A DNA stretch of 64,000 nt, from contig JARZZO010000009.1 in NCBI GenBank assembly GCA_030544215.1, forward strand, positions 48,231,129 to 48,295,128, given 5' to 3'. Positions within the stretch are counted from its first letter, which is position 1, and every line of letters starts with the position of its first letter. A model generated the notes under the pieces. That model was not told the DNA's origin. It saw nothing but the letters and a program-made list of their open reading frames with translations, and made no database searches. The position numbers and the translations under genes were made by a program. Source of the DNA: Zantedeschia hybrid cultivar (lineage: Eukaryota > Streptophyta > Magnoliopsida > Alismatales > Araceae). This document shows, one piece after another, positions 9,173 to 19,868 of the stretch.

Positions 9173-10523
9173 CTTACTTTTGAAGCTTTTCCTTCTTGAA
9201 GCCTTGAAAACCTTGAAAATCTTTGAACTTTGAAGAAAATCCCTTGTTTCAATTTCTAGATTTGTGTTGGAATTGCCTTGATACAAGTTTATATAGAGGA
9301 ATTTGCGATTCTAAAGTGACTTTTCCGAATTGTAGAAGGGATGAGCATGGGAAGAGTTGGCATCCGGATTGAAGACAGTAAAAACCTATTTCTGCGACTG
9401 AAAGGCATCGTTGAACAGCGACGCATTTGGTTAATCTTAATGGCGTTAGCGCGACACGGTACGTTTCTTGGTTTTCTGTTATTTGCCTGAAATTCGATGT
9501 TTATCTATATTTTGATGCTTAGATGATACACTTGCTTGAAGTTACTGATGATTTTTAAGTGCAGAAAATTCAGGAAAATCCAAATGAAGCTGAAAATTCA
9601 AGAACATCCTACTGTAGGAGTTTATGAGTCCCAACCGTGGCTAAAAAGACAGTTATCTCTATTCCTTGCATTTTTTCATGTAATTAATTTGCATTATCAT
9701 TATTACTATATGTTAAATATTTATTAGACTATGTCAAGGACCTTGTGATTTTGATGAAACTGGAATTTGAGTTCTCTTTTAACAAAAATAGTGATAATTA
9801 CGGAGAATTCTTAATCGCACAGATAAGCCGTTGGATTGTTAATTAGTAAGGACGATGGTTCCACTTTTGTGAAACGGTGCGTGAATAAACGAGCTTCGGC
9901 TTAGAACTGAATTATAAGAATTGGTATCTTGACTCATTAATGACAATTTAACAATATTATCCTTGATTAATTTATATTTTATTTGATTTTATATTTTTCT
10001 TTTAGCCCAGCATATATCATGTAGGACTTTGATATAATTGTGATAAGAATTAATTCTTGATTAAGTTTCAGACCATTGATCAAATAATTCCAACATGATA
10101 TGAAATATTCCATTCTGAATTGAGTATCTTGATTAACTTTGAGGTTCGCTTGAAGATATCCTTGGAATTCTATCTTTTCTTAGACTCTTTATCCTAATAT
10201 TCTTATTTTCTTTTAAAGATCCATCATGGCTGCAGTATGTCCACATTGGCTGGCAAACGCTCCCCATGATGAAACCTGCAGTGTCTATGACCTAGGGTAC
10301 TTCCCAATCGTGGAGGTTGATCGACCTTATTTTATTTCCTTGTCTATTTCATCCAGACATGATTGATTCCATTGATCTCCTTGAGTTATCTTCATTGATG
10401 ATTTTGAGAAAAAATTCAATCATGTGATGTTAAGAGCGTGTCTCATCACACCTTGGCATCACCTTTTCAATACATGCCATTTCATTTCACTCTCTTGCAA
10501 AGATGATGCCAATGTGAGGCAGC
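9173..10523 (+). other. 3' region of Tat between aORF1 and 3' LTR
   Basis: The region upstream of aORF1 carries two dyads (9400-9467) and then non-coding sequence alignable to 43580-44560 of Tat 2. Within it a short segment starting at about 10226 (PHWL.., DETC.., LGYFPIVEVDRPYFISL) is conserved in protein form in both copies but ends in stops. No clear polypurine tract precedes the LTR; the junction is gtgaggcagc/TGTAG. I see no other gene here. Confidence 0.55.
9400..9467. repeat. two dyads upstream of aORF1 (derivative 2)
   Basis: Arms 9400-9409/9420-9429 and 9438-9447/9458-9467, each with a 10-base centre. They are the counterpart of 127-195 in inverse orientation. Confidence 0.75.
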
Positions 10524-11823
10524 TGTAGACACGCTAATTTTGACATCATTTTGAGTAAATTTTATATCATATAATAATGCTTCAAAGTGGTCTGATATTT
10601 AATCATTAATTATTTTTTATTAATCTTTTTGGATTAATTATCTAAATAGTATCGGGTCAGATGGACATAATTTAAGTTTATTAATTAAATTGATTTTAAC
10701 TCAAATTTTAATCAAATATGAAAAAGTCTAAAAGACGTCGACATGTGTAGACGTCATTTAGAGTTTATTCATATTTTGATATTTAAATTTGAATTTTAAT
10801 TAATTAGCTAAAAGATGTCTGCCGAGCACGGCGCCATTTAGGTCTCCTAATGTGTTTTTGCTTCTTCTTCTCGATGTTTATCATTATTTTAATTAGTCTA
10901 AAAGACGTCACCTATAGGCGACGCGTTTTAGATAATTATAGATAATGATGAATTAATCTGTGTTTATTTGTTTCTTAGTTAGATTAACTTCAAATTCTTT
11001 CATGTTAATATGTTAGTAACCGCGGATGCGTGAACTTAAAGTTTATAAATACCCAACCCCTTGGTCATTAAAAAGTTAGTGATGTTAGTCATTAAAGTGA
11101 TAATTCTTGAAAGTTGAGTGATTATTGGAGCAATTCTTTGAGAGAGACGACGTCCAAACGCTGAAGGATCGAAGCGTTGCTACTTCCAGGAGTCTGCATC
11201 ATTTCTTCATATTTTCTTCGTCCATTCAAGAGCTTTCAAGAACTAAGGCTTTCCGGGGGCCATCCAACTTAGTTCATATTGATTTCTGCATCTTTCTCAT
11301 ATTGGCATCACATTGGCATCACAATTTCATCACATCACTCTGTGCAACACACACACTAGCAAAATTTCAAACCTATTTGTTTAAAGGGTTTAAAAGACCA
11401 TTAAAACAAGTGAGTTCTTTGTTCAAGTTGCATGATTAAAATTTCTGTTGGAATAAATACTACCTCTGTCTAAGTTCTCATTGGTTTTTCTTCTTTTGTT
11501 TTGTTCTTTGCAAGGTTCAAAGGAGATTAAGAAGATCAAAGAAAGAGGGAATCAAGCTGGATGATCCTCAAAGCCCCATAAGCATCCAAAGCAAGAACAA
11601 AGTCAAAAGGGCTCTCTTCCTTCAGCCGGCTGAAGGAGGGAAATCAAGGATTCTAACATCTCCCAACTCTAAAATAGGTAAGCGATCAATCTTTGTCTTT
11701 TGGAACTTTTTAGTTAAAAGTTTCTGGCGATCACATTCACTTAGTTTCTTTTTAATAGGTTTATTTGTCACTTAATCAACATAAATTTTAATGATAATCA
11801 CACCCCTAATTTGAGCACTCACA
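10524..11823 (+). repeat. Tat LTR (3' LTR of derivative 2)
   Basis: It starts TGTAGACACG, ends CTCACA, and is followed by the caatc duplication at 11824-11828. It is 1300 bp, like its partner at 1550-2849, and carries the same dyads, TATA box and leader-intron signals. Confidence 0.9.
10730..10929. repeat. three dyads in the Tat 3' LTR
   Basis: Left arms start at 10730, about 10810 and 10900, each with a 10-base centre. Same order and spacing as 1756-1955. Confidence 0.85.
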
Positions 11824-11828
11824 CAATC

Positions 11829-12124
11829 CGAGTACATCGTGCAGATGGTGCAGAACTTAAACTGATTGGTGCAACTGAGTTTGTGCTGTACAATCCTCAT
11901 CGATGCTATACTCAACTCAGCATGCCTCGTCATGAATTCTATGAGTTTTCCTACATATCTCTAATAAGAAGCGTGCCTTGAAATCCGACGAAGACTTTGA
12001 AGCAACTGAGCTTATTGTTACACTATGGAACATTAGCTTCAATCATCGTGTAAAATCCTCTCAAGAAACAGATAGAAGATTAGCTTATCCATATGTAATG
12101 GGACTTCGGGAAATTCTTCCTTGA
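11829..12124 (+). pseudogene. aORF1 of Tat 1, 3' part
   Basis: Continues the gene broken at 1549, starting at the RVRR codons and ending with TGA at 12122-12124. It holds the ATEFVLYNPHRC and SFNHRVKSS segments also seen at 6237-6520. A small deletion after EFYEFSY shifts the frame relative to the intact tail of the inner copy. Confidence 0.65.
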
Positions 12125-12286
12125 AAGTTCTCTTTATTTTTCTTTTTGATGTAATTAAGAATTTATTTTCAACAAAGAATCATTCCTTTCATATCAGCGA
12201 AATTCATCCTCAATCTTCTATGACTTGTCTAAGATTTTTTCTTAGGTAAACAATGATTTTTCCCTTAAAATATGATTTCTGGGTGC

Positions 12287-12639
12287 AAATAGCATCGTCC
12301 AATCCAGACGCCTTTCAAATATAATTAATTTTTGAAATTCAAAGATCAATTCCTTAAAAACCCAGATTATGCCTAAAACGCGTCCATAGTAGTAGACGCC
12401 TTTCAATTCTCTCTCCTTCTTTTCCACAGAATTTTGCATTAATTGTGTAACTAATCCACTGAAACGCGTCGTGCAATCAAGACGCGGTTAATGATTATGC
12501 CTTGTATGGCTCTGACCAGAATTGATGGTAATCTGAAACGCGTCTGCCTTAGTGGACGCCCTTTACTCTTTTCGAATTCTGTCCTTCGCCGCCTCAGTTT
12601 ATGCGCCTCGAATCATGTCGCTGTCCCTCGACGCATTTT
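12287..12639. repeat. five dyads between aORF1 and aORF2 of Tat 1
   Basis: Left arms start near 12287, 12378, 12461, 12537 and 12610, all with 10-base centres. They lie upstream of the aORF2 start at 12790. Several arms differ from their paralogues at 5536-6064 while the spacing is kept. Confidence 0.85.
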
Positions 12640-12789
12640 AACTTCTCCAAACAGAAACCGCGAAAGCCCCTTTCTCTTCCTCATTCTCCCAAAACTTTTC
12701 TCTCACTTCAACTCTCCTGCGATCTCACCTCCATCTTCTCTGTCACCAACCTTCCTCTTTCTTAAACTCCCTTTTACTCCCTCAAAGCC

Positions 12790-15418
12790 ATGGAACATGG
12801 GCAACCGAGTAAAGCCAAGGCGGTCGTGAAACGGCGACGGACCTCGGTCGCTAGAGAGGAAGAAGAGAAGATGCTGGCCATGCTCGCGGCGGTGGCGGCA
12901 TTCTTGGAGGAGGAGGAGGCTCCTTCGGTGCCAATGGGTGAAGAAGAAGAAGTGGAGGGCGACGTCCATCTGGTAAGCTCTCTATGGAATGAGGAAAAGG
13001 GAAAGACGGGACTTTTCATAAAGGTCCGAAATCGACTTTGAATGGCGTCTAGACTAGGTGACGCCTTTCAAAGGGCGTCGCCATGGTCCGACGCCATTCA
13101 AAGTGAAATTCAATTTTTATTAGAGTAAGAAAATCAGACTAAATGGCGTCAAGACATATGGACGCCTTTCAATGGACGTCCATCATGGTAGACGCCTTTT
13201 AGTCAGAATGTTTTATTTATTTTTAAGGTCCACTAACTGATGAAACTTGTTGATTTTATTTGCAGGGTATGATGCTGGCGCGGATTTCATGGGACCTAGT
13301 GATAGGGGACTCCCGGACTTCTAGAAGGCGCGCCTGCGCCGGATGGGGTTTGGCGAGATTTTGTACATCGAGCCATTTTAGCTCGATCTGGTACTGCTCA
13401 AGGCGCTTAGGGAGCGTTGGGATGCAGACAGTCGGACATTCCTAATGCCCTGAGGCCACATGGTCCCGAGTTTGGACGATGTGGCTAGGATCACTGGCCT
13501 GAGGGTAGAGGGTAGGGCGGTGAGCGGGGTGACCTACCCCGATTACCGTGGATTGGTGGAAGCCTTGCTAGGGATAGAGGTGTCTAGTCTAGATAGAGAG
13601 TATAGGACTGTTCCTAGGGTAGAGGTAGAGGCTGCCCTAGGTTTAGTTGAGCCCCGGCGGTGATCTGACGAGACCTGCGAGGCATTTAGAGATAGGTTAA
13701 CCGAGTCCTCCTCCGCCATCTACTGTAGAGATCCTAGCCAGGTAGAGGAGATAGATAGACAGCTTAGAGTCTTCTTAGTTTTCTTTTTTGGTCGGTTGCT
13801 CTTCGGTACGAAGGGCGACCACATTCACTGTAGGTTCCTCTTTCTCTTAGATGATTTAGATAGCCTCCATGAATATGCCTGGGGTGTGGCCCTCTTGGCC
13901 CACCTCTTCGCAGACCTATCCGCGGTCATGCCGGACCGCGAGACGACTGTCAGCAGCTTCTCGCCGTTTCTCCAGGTAAACATTATTTTAATTATTTGTT
14001 AATACAATGAAATGATATGATGTGATGATTTTCTAAATTATATGTTTATGTGTGCAGGTTTGGAGTTATCACTACTTCCCGTTCAGTTGAGTGCGGATAG
14101 TTCGACCAGGTGCTGTCCCGTTGGCTCGCCGCTGGTAGCCAATAGTGGACACTGCCCCTCAGCATCATCAACTGACGGCCCTCTGCCGTCAGTTCCTTGA
14201 TTATCCAGAACTCTTGGTAAGTTTTTAATTGTTTATGCAATGTTTTATTAATTAAATGCAATTTATTTATATGAATGCATCTAACCTATATGCAGGTGAT
14301 CTGGCGCCCATACATGGGCATGGACAAGGCGGGCCAGCCGTGGGTGATGGCTGGCCGAAGGAGGTTCGGGAGGCAGATGTGGGTGCACTGCCTCAACGAG
14401 ATTGAGCCCCTTCGCCTCTGCCTCGCGATGAGGACGCTGGGCCTCCACTAAGAATGGGTGGACGAGGAGGTCCTGGAGGGCGTTGGACGGAGCATGAGGG
14501 GCAAGCAGGCCCTCACTGATTGGCGGGCAAAATTCCCCGAGCAATACGAAGACTGGCATCGCCGGGAGGTGCGAGTGGAGTCCTAGGTGGAGAGTAGCGA
14601 GGCCTACCTCCAACAGTACTGGGCCCACTATGCCAATCAGCTGCGGCTCCTCTGTCCGCTTGATGTAAGTAGGCTTTGATGCGTCTTTCATTTTATTATT
14701 ATCTTAATTTATATTTGTGAATGAATATATGTATGTAATGATGTGCAGGACGCGCGAGATGCGGTGATCGTCGACCTCCGGGCTCGCCTACAAGATGTAG
14801 AGGCCCAGCTGGAACAAGTTCAGAAGGAACTTTTTGACTTCGTATGTATGCATGTCATGTATGGAATGTGAATGATTATTTTGATTAGTTCATTTGTTTT
14901 GACGATTAGCCATTGACGGTCATTCTTTTGGTACAGCGAGCCGTCTACACCCAGGCAGCTCCTCCTTCCTTCGGCGCTTCATCATCCTCCGTAGCCACTC
15001 ACGAGGCTGCTCTCGCTAACCTCAAGAGTCAGCTGGCTTCTGCCATTCACCGAGCCTCTCTTGCGGAAGAGGATCGGGCTGCTCGGGTAAGTCCTAATCC
15101 CTTTAACTTGAATTTGATATTGATTGCTTGATTATCTTGAACTGACAGTGTCTTCTCTTGTAGGTCGTTGAGCTTCAGGAAGCCCTTCAGAGAGCTGAGA
15201 CGGAGTTGGAGCAATCTCGTGCGGCAGGTGCTCAAGCCCAGGCTGATGCTGCCCGCATCAGGGCTTTGGAGGAGCATCTGGCACATCTCTCTAGCGACGA
15301 CCTACCTCGGGAGCTTACATGCCTCCAGACTCGTTTGGAGATACTTACTGAGGACCGGGAGCGAGAGCGGCAGGAGCGGCAGCGAGTTGATGTTGAGGTG
15401 ACCTCCCTCTGGGTCTAG
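12790..15418 (+). pseudogene. aORF2 of Tat 1: PMD gene with C-terminal coiled coil, seven exons
   Basis: Proposed exons, all bounded by GT/AG: 12790-12972, 13266-13975, 14058-14216, 14296-14664, 14749-14841, 14937-15086, 15164-15418. Exon 1 encodes an Ala/Glu-rich acidic N-terminus. Exon 2 holds the PMD core (LDDVARITGLRVEG.., then GD..HCRFLFLLDDLDSLHEYAWG). Exons 5-7 encode a heptad-like coiled coil rich in Glu, Arg, Gln and Ala. Defects include frameshifts in exon 2 near 13310 and 13445 and stops at about 13660 and within exon 4. The gene is antisense to Tat 1 pol. Antisense extra ORFs at this position are known in the Tat lineage. A role in nucleic-acid or chromatin control is only suggested by host PMD proteins. 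Confidence 0.75.
13040..13200. repeat. two perfect 60-bp double-dyad modules in aORF2 intron 1
   Basis: Arms at 13040, 13060, 13070 and 13090, then at 13141, 13161, 13171 and 13191, each 10 bp, with 10-base centres and no gap between dyads. Same position and layout as 4861-5022, but the centres differ in sequence. Confidence 0.92.
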
Positions 15419-15524
15419 CTTGGTGTTGCAGAGCATGAGTGACGCAGCGTGGAGGAGCGTTACCGATGTGCCCGCCAGCGAGCACAGGAAAGGGGGCACA
15501 GGAGTGCGTTCACTGCGAGTGTTG

Positions 15525-15905
15525 CCATATCATCAGGCCAAGTTGGGTCAAGCCTGATGGGGCCACCACTGCCACCTAGCGATATGACATATGGTCCTTC
15601 CCAATTGGGTTGGAGCTTAGAACACGGACCACCAGATTTTACAAAGATTCTTTTAATGACCATTTCACCAACTTTGAACTTACGTTCAATGACTTTCTTT
15701 TGAAAAAAACGTGCTAATCAATTTTGATATACTCTTGCATGATTAGCAAATGACCATCTTTTATCGTCTAAGAGTTCCAATTGAGCGAGGAGTGCTGAGC
15801 GATGCTCATCAATGAAAAATTCCTCATTCAATTGTACTCTTAATGACGGTATGAGGATTTCATATGGAACTACCGCCTCCATTCCAAATGTTAAGGAATT
15901 AGGAG
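15525..15905 (-). pseudogene. Tat 1 integrase C-terminal part
   Basis: The minus strand encodes the conserved tail of Tat integrase: NSLTFGMEAVVPYEI, ELLDDKR, KVGEMVIKR, and the GPY-type segment KLQPNWEGPYVI at about 15610-15650. It continues the integrase core at 24520-25140 across the Tekay insertion. A stop follows RVYQN, and there is a small frameshift near a poly-T run at 15700. The end of pol abuts the 3' end of antisense aORF2 at about 15420-15530. Confidence 0.8.
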
Positions 15906-15997
15906 TGTAAGGATTGAGGTTTCGGATCCGGTAGTCGGGTCAGTTGCGAGGTCAGATCCCGTAGTTTGGGCCCTGGTGGGGCTGTGACTTAGCTTCT

Positions 15998-16233
15998 TTT
16001 TCGCGTCGAGCTTGCTCGACGCGGTTCAAACGGCGTCCAACAATGTAGACGTGTTTTAGGCTGTGCCACGTGGGCGCCACGTGGACTGGCCTTGGGGCGC
16101 GAGAGTACGGTCCCGGTCATATCGTCTGAATGGCATCTTGGATGGACGATGCCATTTAGAGTACGACCCTGGTCTGTCATTGTACGGCCCGGTCTTGTCG
16201 TCTGAATGACGTCGGGCTTGAACGACGCGTTTT
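15998..16233. repeat. four dyads in the Tekay LTR, first cluster
   Basis: A gap-free double dyad at 15998-16057 (arms at 15998, 16018, 16028 and 16048), then single dyads at 16128-16157 and 16204-16233. All centres are 10 bases. Confidence 0.9.
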
Positions 16234-16787
16234 ACCTAGCTTCTGTTTGACCCCGCGAACCCTCCCTCCTTTCCCTCATTCTCTCCTTTCTCTTCTCTCT
16301 CCTCTCTTCCCTCCGATCTCCGGCGACCCCTCCCCCTCTCCTTGCTTTCCTCCCTCCATTCCTCCTCTCCCTCCACTCCATTAACCTACCAACTTCCTGC
16401 ACTATCACCACCACTTCCTCTGCGGCGCATTTCTCTCCAGACGGCGGCCGACATCCCGATGGAGTAACGGCATCCACGGCGGTACCGGCGGCGGCGTATG
16501 GCGAGGCGGGTTGGTGGCTTGGAGCTAGGAGGAGTACGAGTAACCGGTAGGGTGACGATCCCCGTTGTATTTTGTTTAAAAACCATGTTTTTCCCACTTG
16601 GAGCATGTTTAGGGGTTTTCTTGGGGTGAAAATATTAAATGCATGTAGTGAGAAATTGGGTGTTTTAATGGGTATTTAGGTTCTTCTCCTCCTTCTCCAC
16701 TTTGTTCGTATTTTTACACGATTTGGGGGAGGAAATTCCACCCCATGGATTGGGGGAAGGCCGAGGGAGAACCTGGTTGTGAACGTT

Positions 16788-17017
16788 GAATGGCGTCGGG
16801 GGACAGCGATGCCTTTTAGAAAGGCGGCTTCCACCCACGACGCGATTTGACCCAGATAACAGACTTTGTCTCTGGAACTAAATGGCGTCCAGGGATAGTG
16901 ATGTCATTTTAATCGCGTCCTCTGTTAACGACGCCTTTTAGGCCATCCTCCGAGGCCAGTTTTTCTATGAACCAGTTTAGGAAGCTTGAATGACGTCGGC
17001 ATTGGGTGACGCGATTC
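16788..17017. repeat. five dyads in the Tekay LTR, second cluster
   Basis: Double dyad at 16788-16848 with a 1-base gap between dyads, another near 16881-16940 with none, and a single dyad at 16988-17017. All centres are 10 bases. Several arms show gatgcc or gatgtc, the expected products of CpG deamination. Confidence 0.9.
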
Positions 17018-18019
17018 AAGCCAGAATTCCATTAATCCCTGCAATTAACACGTGTTTACATTGTTAGATAGTTTAGTTAATTGCATGTTTAGAAATGTAC
17101 TCGATGATGATGGGTTCCATGTGATCGGATCGCACCGTGTTGTGTTTTGTGCGATCGTGGGCCTAGTGTGACAGTTGTTAGTGCTTAGGCACCCTGTGTC
17201 GGTGTGGGAGTGACACATCGCCGGTGTGGGAGTGGCGGGGTGACGCCTAGAGAAAGGGTCACCTAGTGTACCCCGGAGTGTAGCTAGTACCGGTGTGGGA
17301 GTGGGACATTCGGAGTGTCACCTGTGCTGGGGGAAGCAGAACCACTTGGAGCCTGTCAGGCCGTAGTAGCCAGCGTGCTATCCGAGGGGTTACTGTTTGG
17401 TCTCAGCGGGTCGGAGTTTCTCGCGTTCGGCCATGTGGTTGGAGTGTTTTGCCGAGAAGTTGGTTGTGGGCTCCGTGGTAGAATGGTTTCAGAATTGTGC
17501 ATGTTATATTTCGAATGCATGTGTTGTATATTGAAATCTAGGAGTTATGTTTACTGCTTCACTTGCTTAAATTATCTGTAATTGCGTTGCTACACTTGTA
17601 GGTGCGTGAGTGGGTGGTGGGGATCGAAGGATTCCTACTGAGTCTTTTCGACGAGACTCATCCCTGCGGTTTTCAGGTGAGGGTTCCAGGCAGGCGTAGC
17701 GAGGAGAGTGTTGCTTTAGGTCGCGTGCCAGCAGCCGTTGTTCCGGGGTATGCCCCGATGTAGTTGTCATTTTATTTTCTGGCCTGTATGCTTAATTATT
17801 TCTTTTCAGTTGGAGTATGTAATTATTTGCTGAGTCGAGTCGCATTGTAATAATTTTTAGTTCTTGCAATTCCTTTTCAATTCAATGCGATGTGAATGTT
17901 TAGCTTAGTTTATTATTTATTTCCCAGACTTATCTAGATCCTAGTTTGGCTCCAAATTAATGATTCGGTACCCATTTAGTAATCGGATCCCCGATTATAG
18001 GGTGGCGGGTCGTTACAAT

Positions 18020-18031
18020 TGGTATCAGAGC
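18020..18031 (+). promoter_or_regulatory. primer-binding site
   Basis: TGGTATCAGAGC, two bases after the 5' LTR, matches the 3' end of plant initiator tRNA-Met as used by most plant chromoviruses. Confidence 0.92.
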
Positions 18032-18176
18032 ATTCGGTCTGACAAATAAATGAATAACTGAGTTAAATATTGTAATTTCAGCAAACAATTAGATTATCCC
18101 ATACAGGCATGGCGGTAGTGTAGGTTTTTAGGATTCTAATTAGAACTTGTTGATTTTCGTGATTATAGGCAATTAG

Positions 18177-19229
18177 ATGGCTCCTAGGAAGAGGGTGCCA
18201 GTCATTAGAGAGCGGGGAGATGTCCCTAGTGGATCTGAGGCCGGTAGGCCGAATATGGAGCGTTTCATGGAGGCTATGATGGACACGATGGCTAGATACC
18301 AGACCCGAGACCCTAGTGAGAGTTCTAGTGCTCGGGGAGGGTCTTCAGCTACACTGGAGAGATTCCTGAAGCTAAAGCCACCTCATTTTACCGGTCATCC
18401 CGACCCTGATGAGGTTGTTCATTGGTTGAGGAAGATGGAGAAGATTTTTGATACCATGGATTGTGCGGCGGTTGAGAGGACTCCTTTGGCCACCTTCATG
18501 TTGAAGGATGATGCCTACGATTGGTGGACCACTTTGAAGAGTTTGTTATATGCGGATAGGAATCTCAGGGAGATTCCATGGGAGACAGTCGTGAAGGAAT
18601 TCAATGCACAGTACTTCCCTAGGCATGTCCAGAAGGCCAAGGAGAGGGAATTTATGGAGTTGACCCAAGGAAGCATGACAGTGCTTGAGTACCAGATGAA
18701 ATTTGTTTCGCTTGGGAGGTTCGTGCCTTTTATCTCAGGAGATGAGGAGCGTCGTACTGATAGATTTGTAGATGGACTAAGGTCCAATCTGAGGAGTTTT
18801 GTGGCATCCCACTATTGTATAGATTTGGCATCGGCGGTTAGGTGTGCCGCGGCAGTAGAGGCACAACATGAACAGTCAGCTCGAGAGAGGGGACTGACTA
18901 CTCAGGGGCCAGCTCATGGCAGAGGGAAGACAGTAGTAGCAACAGCTCCTTCATCCGGATCAAGATCGTCTTCACACGACTCTAGATTCAGGAGGTTCTT
19001 TCGAGGAGGTGGTAGCAGCAGCGGTAGTAGCAGACCTAGACAGAGCCAGCAGAGTCAGTCAGTGTCTAGTGCTCAGCAGGAGGTAGCTCAGAGGCTTCCA
19101 GCAGCTTCTCGACATTGCGGTGGTACTCATGGTGGGACTCTGTGTCCTGCTTTTTCTGGGAGGTGTTACACTTGTGGCCAGCAGGGCCATTTGGCGAAGT
19201 ATTGCCCGCAGGGGCATAGTCAGGGGTAG
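18177..19229 (+). CDS. gag: Tekay Gag
   Basis: A 350-residue open frame. The retrotransposon gag domain lies at about residues 60-220, with the conserved sequence LKLKPPHFTGHPDPDE and later FMELTQG.MTV.EY. A Ser/Gly/Gln-rich linker and one CCHC zinc knuckle (CYTCGQQGHLAKYC, about residues 328-341) follow. The TAG at 19227-19229 sits in the same frame as protease, after a GQG-rich stretch. It is either a CAG or TGG mutation or, less likely, a readthrough stop, since Tekay normally makes one polyprotein. Gag forms the virus-like particle and packages RNA. Confidence 0.9.
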   Translation: MAPRKRVPVIRERGDVPSGSEAGRPNMERFMEAMMDTMARYQTRDPSESSSARGGSSATLERFLKLKPPHFTGHPDPDEVVHWLRKMEKIFDTMDCAAVERTPLATFMLKDDAYDWWTTLKSLLYADRNLREIPWETVVKEFNAQYFPRHVQKAKEREFMELTQGSMTVLEYQMKFVSLGRFVPFISGDEERRTDRFVDGLRSNLRSFVASHYCIDLASAVRCAAAVEAQHEQSARERGLTTQGPAHGRGKTVVATAPSSGSRSSSHDSRFRRFFRGGGSSSGSSRPRQSQQSQSVSSAQQEVAQRLPAASRHCGGTHGGTLCPAFSGRCYTCGQQGHLAKYCPQGHSQG

Positions 19230-19868
19230 GGGCCAGGTGATCAGAAGAAGCCGAGGACCCAGGGGAGAGTTCTAGATATCACCAGGAAGGAGGCTCGTAC
19301 GTCCAACTTGGTGGAAGGTACACTTTCTATCCTTGGGAACTCTGCCCATGTGTTGATTGATTCGGGTGCTTCGCATTCTTTTATTTCTGAGCAGTTCGTA
19401 GATATTCTTTCTGCACCCGTTGTTGAGATGTCTGATGGACTGATGGTAGAGGTTCCTTCTGGGGATTTCATGTTTTCTTATAACTGTTTGAGTGAGGTTC
19501 CCTTGACCATTGAGAGCCATGAGTTACCTGCCCAGTTAGTTGTGCTTGCTATTCGCGACTTTGATGTCATCTTGGGCATGGACTGGTTGGAGGCTTATTA
19601 TGCCGAGGTGGACTGCCACAGGAAGGGGGTGCGTTTCTCTATTCCGGACATCCCGACCTTCTACTTCCAAGGTATTAGGCTCTCTTCTCGTGGTATTCTT
19701 ATTTCTGCCTTTAAGGCCCAGAGATTGCTTGTTGGTGGTTGTGAAGCTTTCCTTGTCTCTGTTGTTTTAGTTGATGTTAGTAGTAGTTCCAGTCCTTGGG
19801 AGGTGCCTGTAGGTTGTGATTTTGTTGATGTGTTCCCTGAGGAGTTGCCTGGCCTTCCTCCTCAGTGA
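19230..19868 (+). pseudogene. Tekay aspartic protease
   Basis: In frame with gag. The active-site signature LIDSGASHSF is at about 19352-19382, and the ILGMDWL segment typical of retroviral-type proteases follows at about 19570. The frame ends at TGA 19867-19869, where Arg (CGA) is expected in the conserved sequence before EVEF, so the stop is probably a C-to-T change. The domain itself looks complete. Confidence 0.85.

Larger units (their letters stand above)
1550..11823 (+). mobile_element. Tat derivative 2, inserted in aORF1 of Tat 1; gag-pol lost
   Basis: LTRs at 1550-2849 and 10524-11823 start TGTAGACA and end CTCACA. The flanking 5-bp duplications are caatc at 1545-1549 and 11824-11828. 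Outside them, the two halves of Tat 1 aORF1 join in frame at the KPI/RVRR codons, as seen uninterrupted in the inner copy near 6520. Inside there is no gag or pol. After the 5' LTR comes a 603-bp copy of the sequence that follows the 3' LTR (2850-3452), then antisense aORF2 (5293-3456), antisense aORF1 (9172-6237), a 3' region and the 3' LTR. Confidence 0.8.
15906..18017 (+). repeat. Tekay 5' LTR
   Basis: This 2112-bp LTR runs from TGTAAGG to GTTACA. It has dyad clusters at 15998-16233 and 16788-17017 on either side of a CT-rich block (16253-16390) that looks like a TATA-less start region. It also has a degenerate repeat of CGGTGTGGGAGTG (17198-17310). Compared with the 3' LTR it keeps about 330 bp (17405-17735) and about 22 bp (near 15992) that the 3' copy lost between short AGC and AGCT repeats. 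Confidence 0.92.

Noticed and set aside
16232..16606. Arg/Glu-rich frames in Tekay LTRs (also near 23061 and 57421)
   Set aside because: They are the complement of the CT-rich LTR block and are not conserved as protein.
16788..17017. Dyads as RNA stem-loops or microRNA precursors
   Set aside because: Arms often fail to pair with each other while both still match the arm consensus, and orientation relative to transcription makes no difference.
19227..19229. Regulated stop-codon readthrough between gag and protease
   Set aside because: Tekay elements usually encode one continuous polyprotein, and the element carries several comparable stops, so mutation is the simpler reading.
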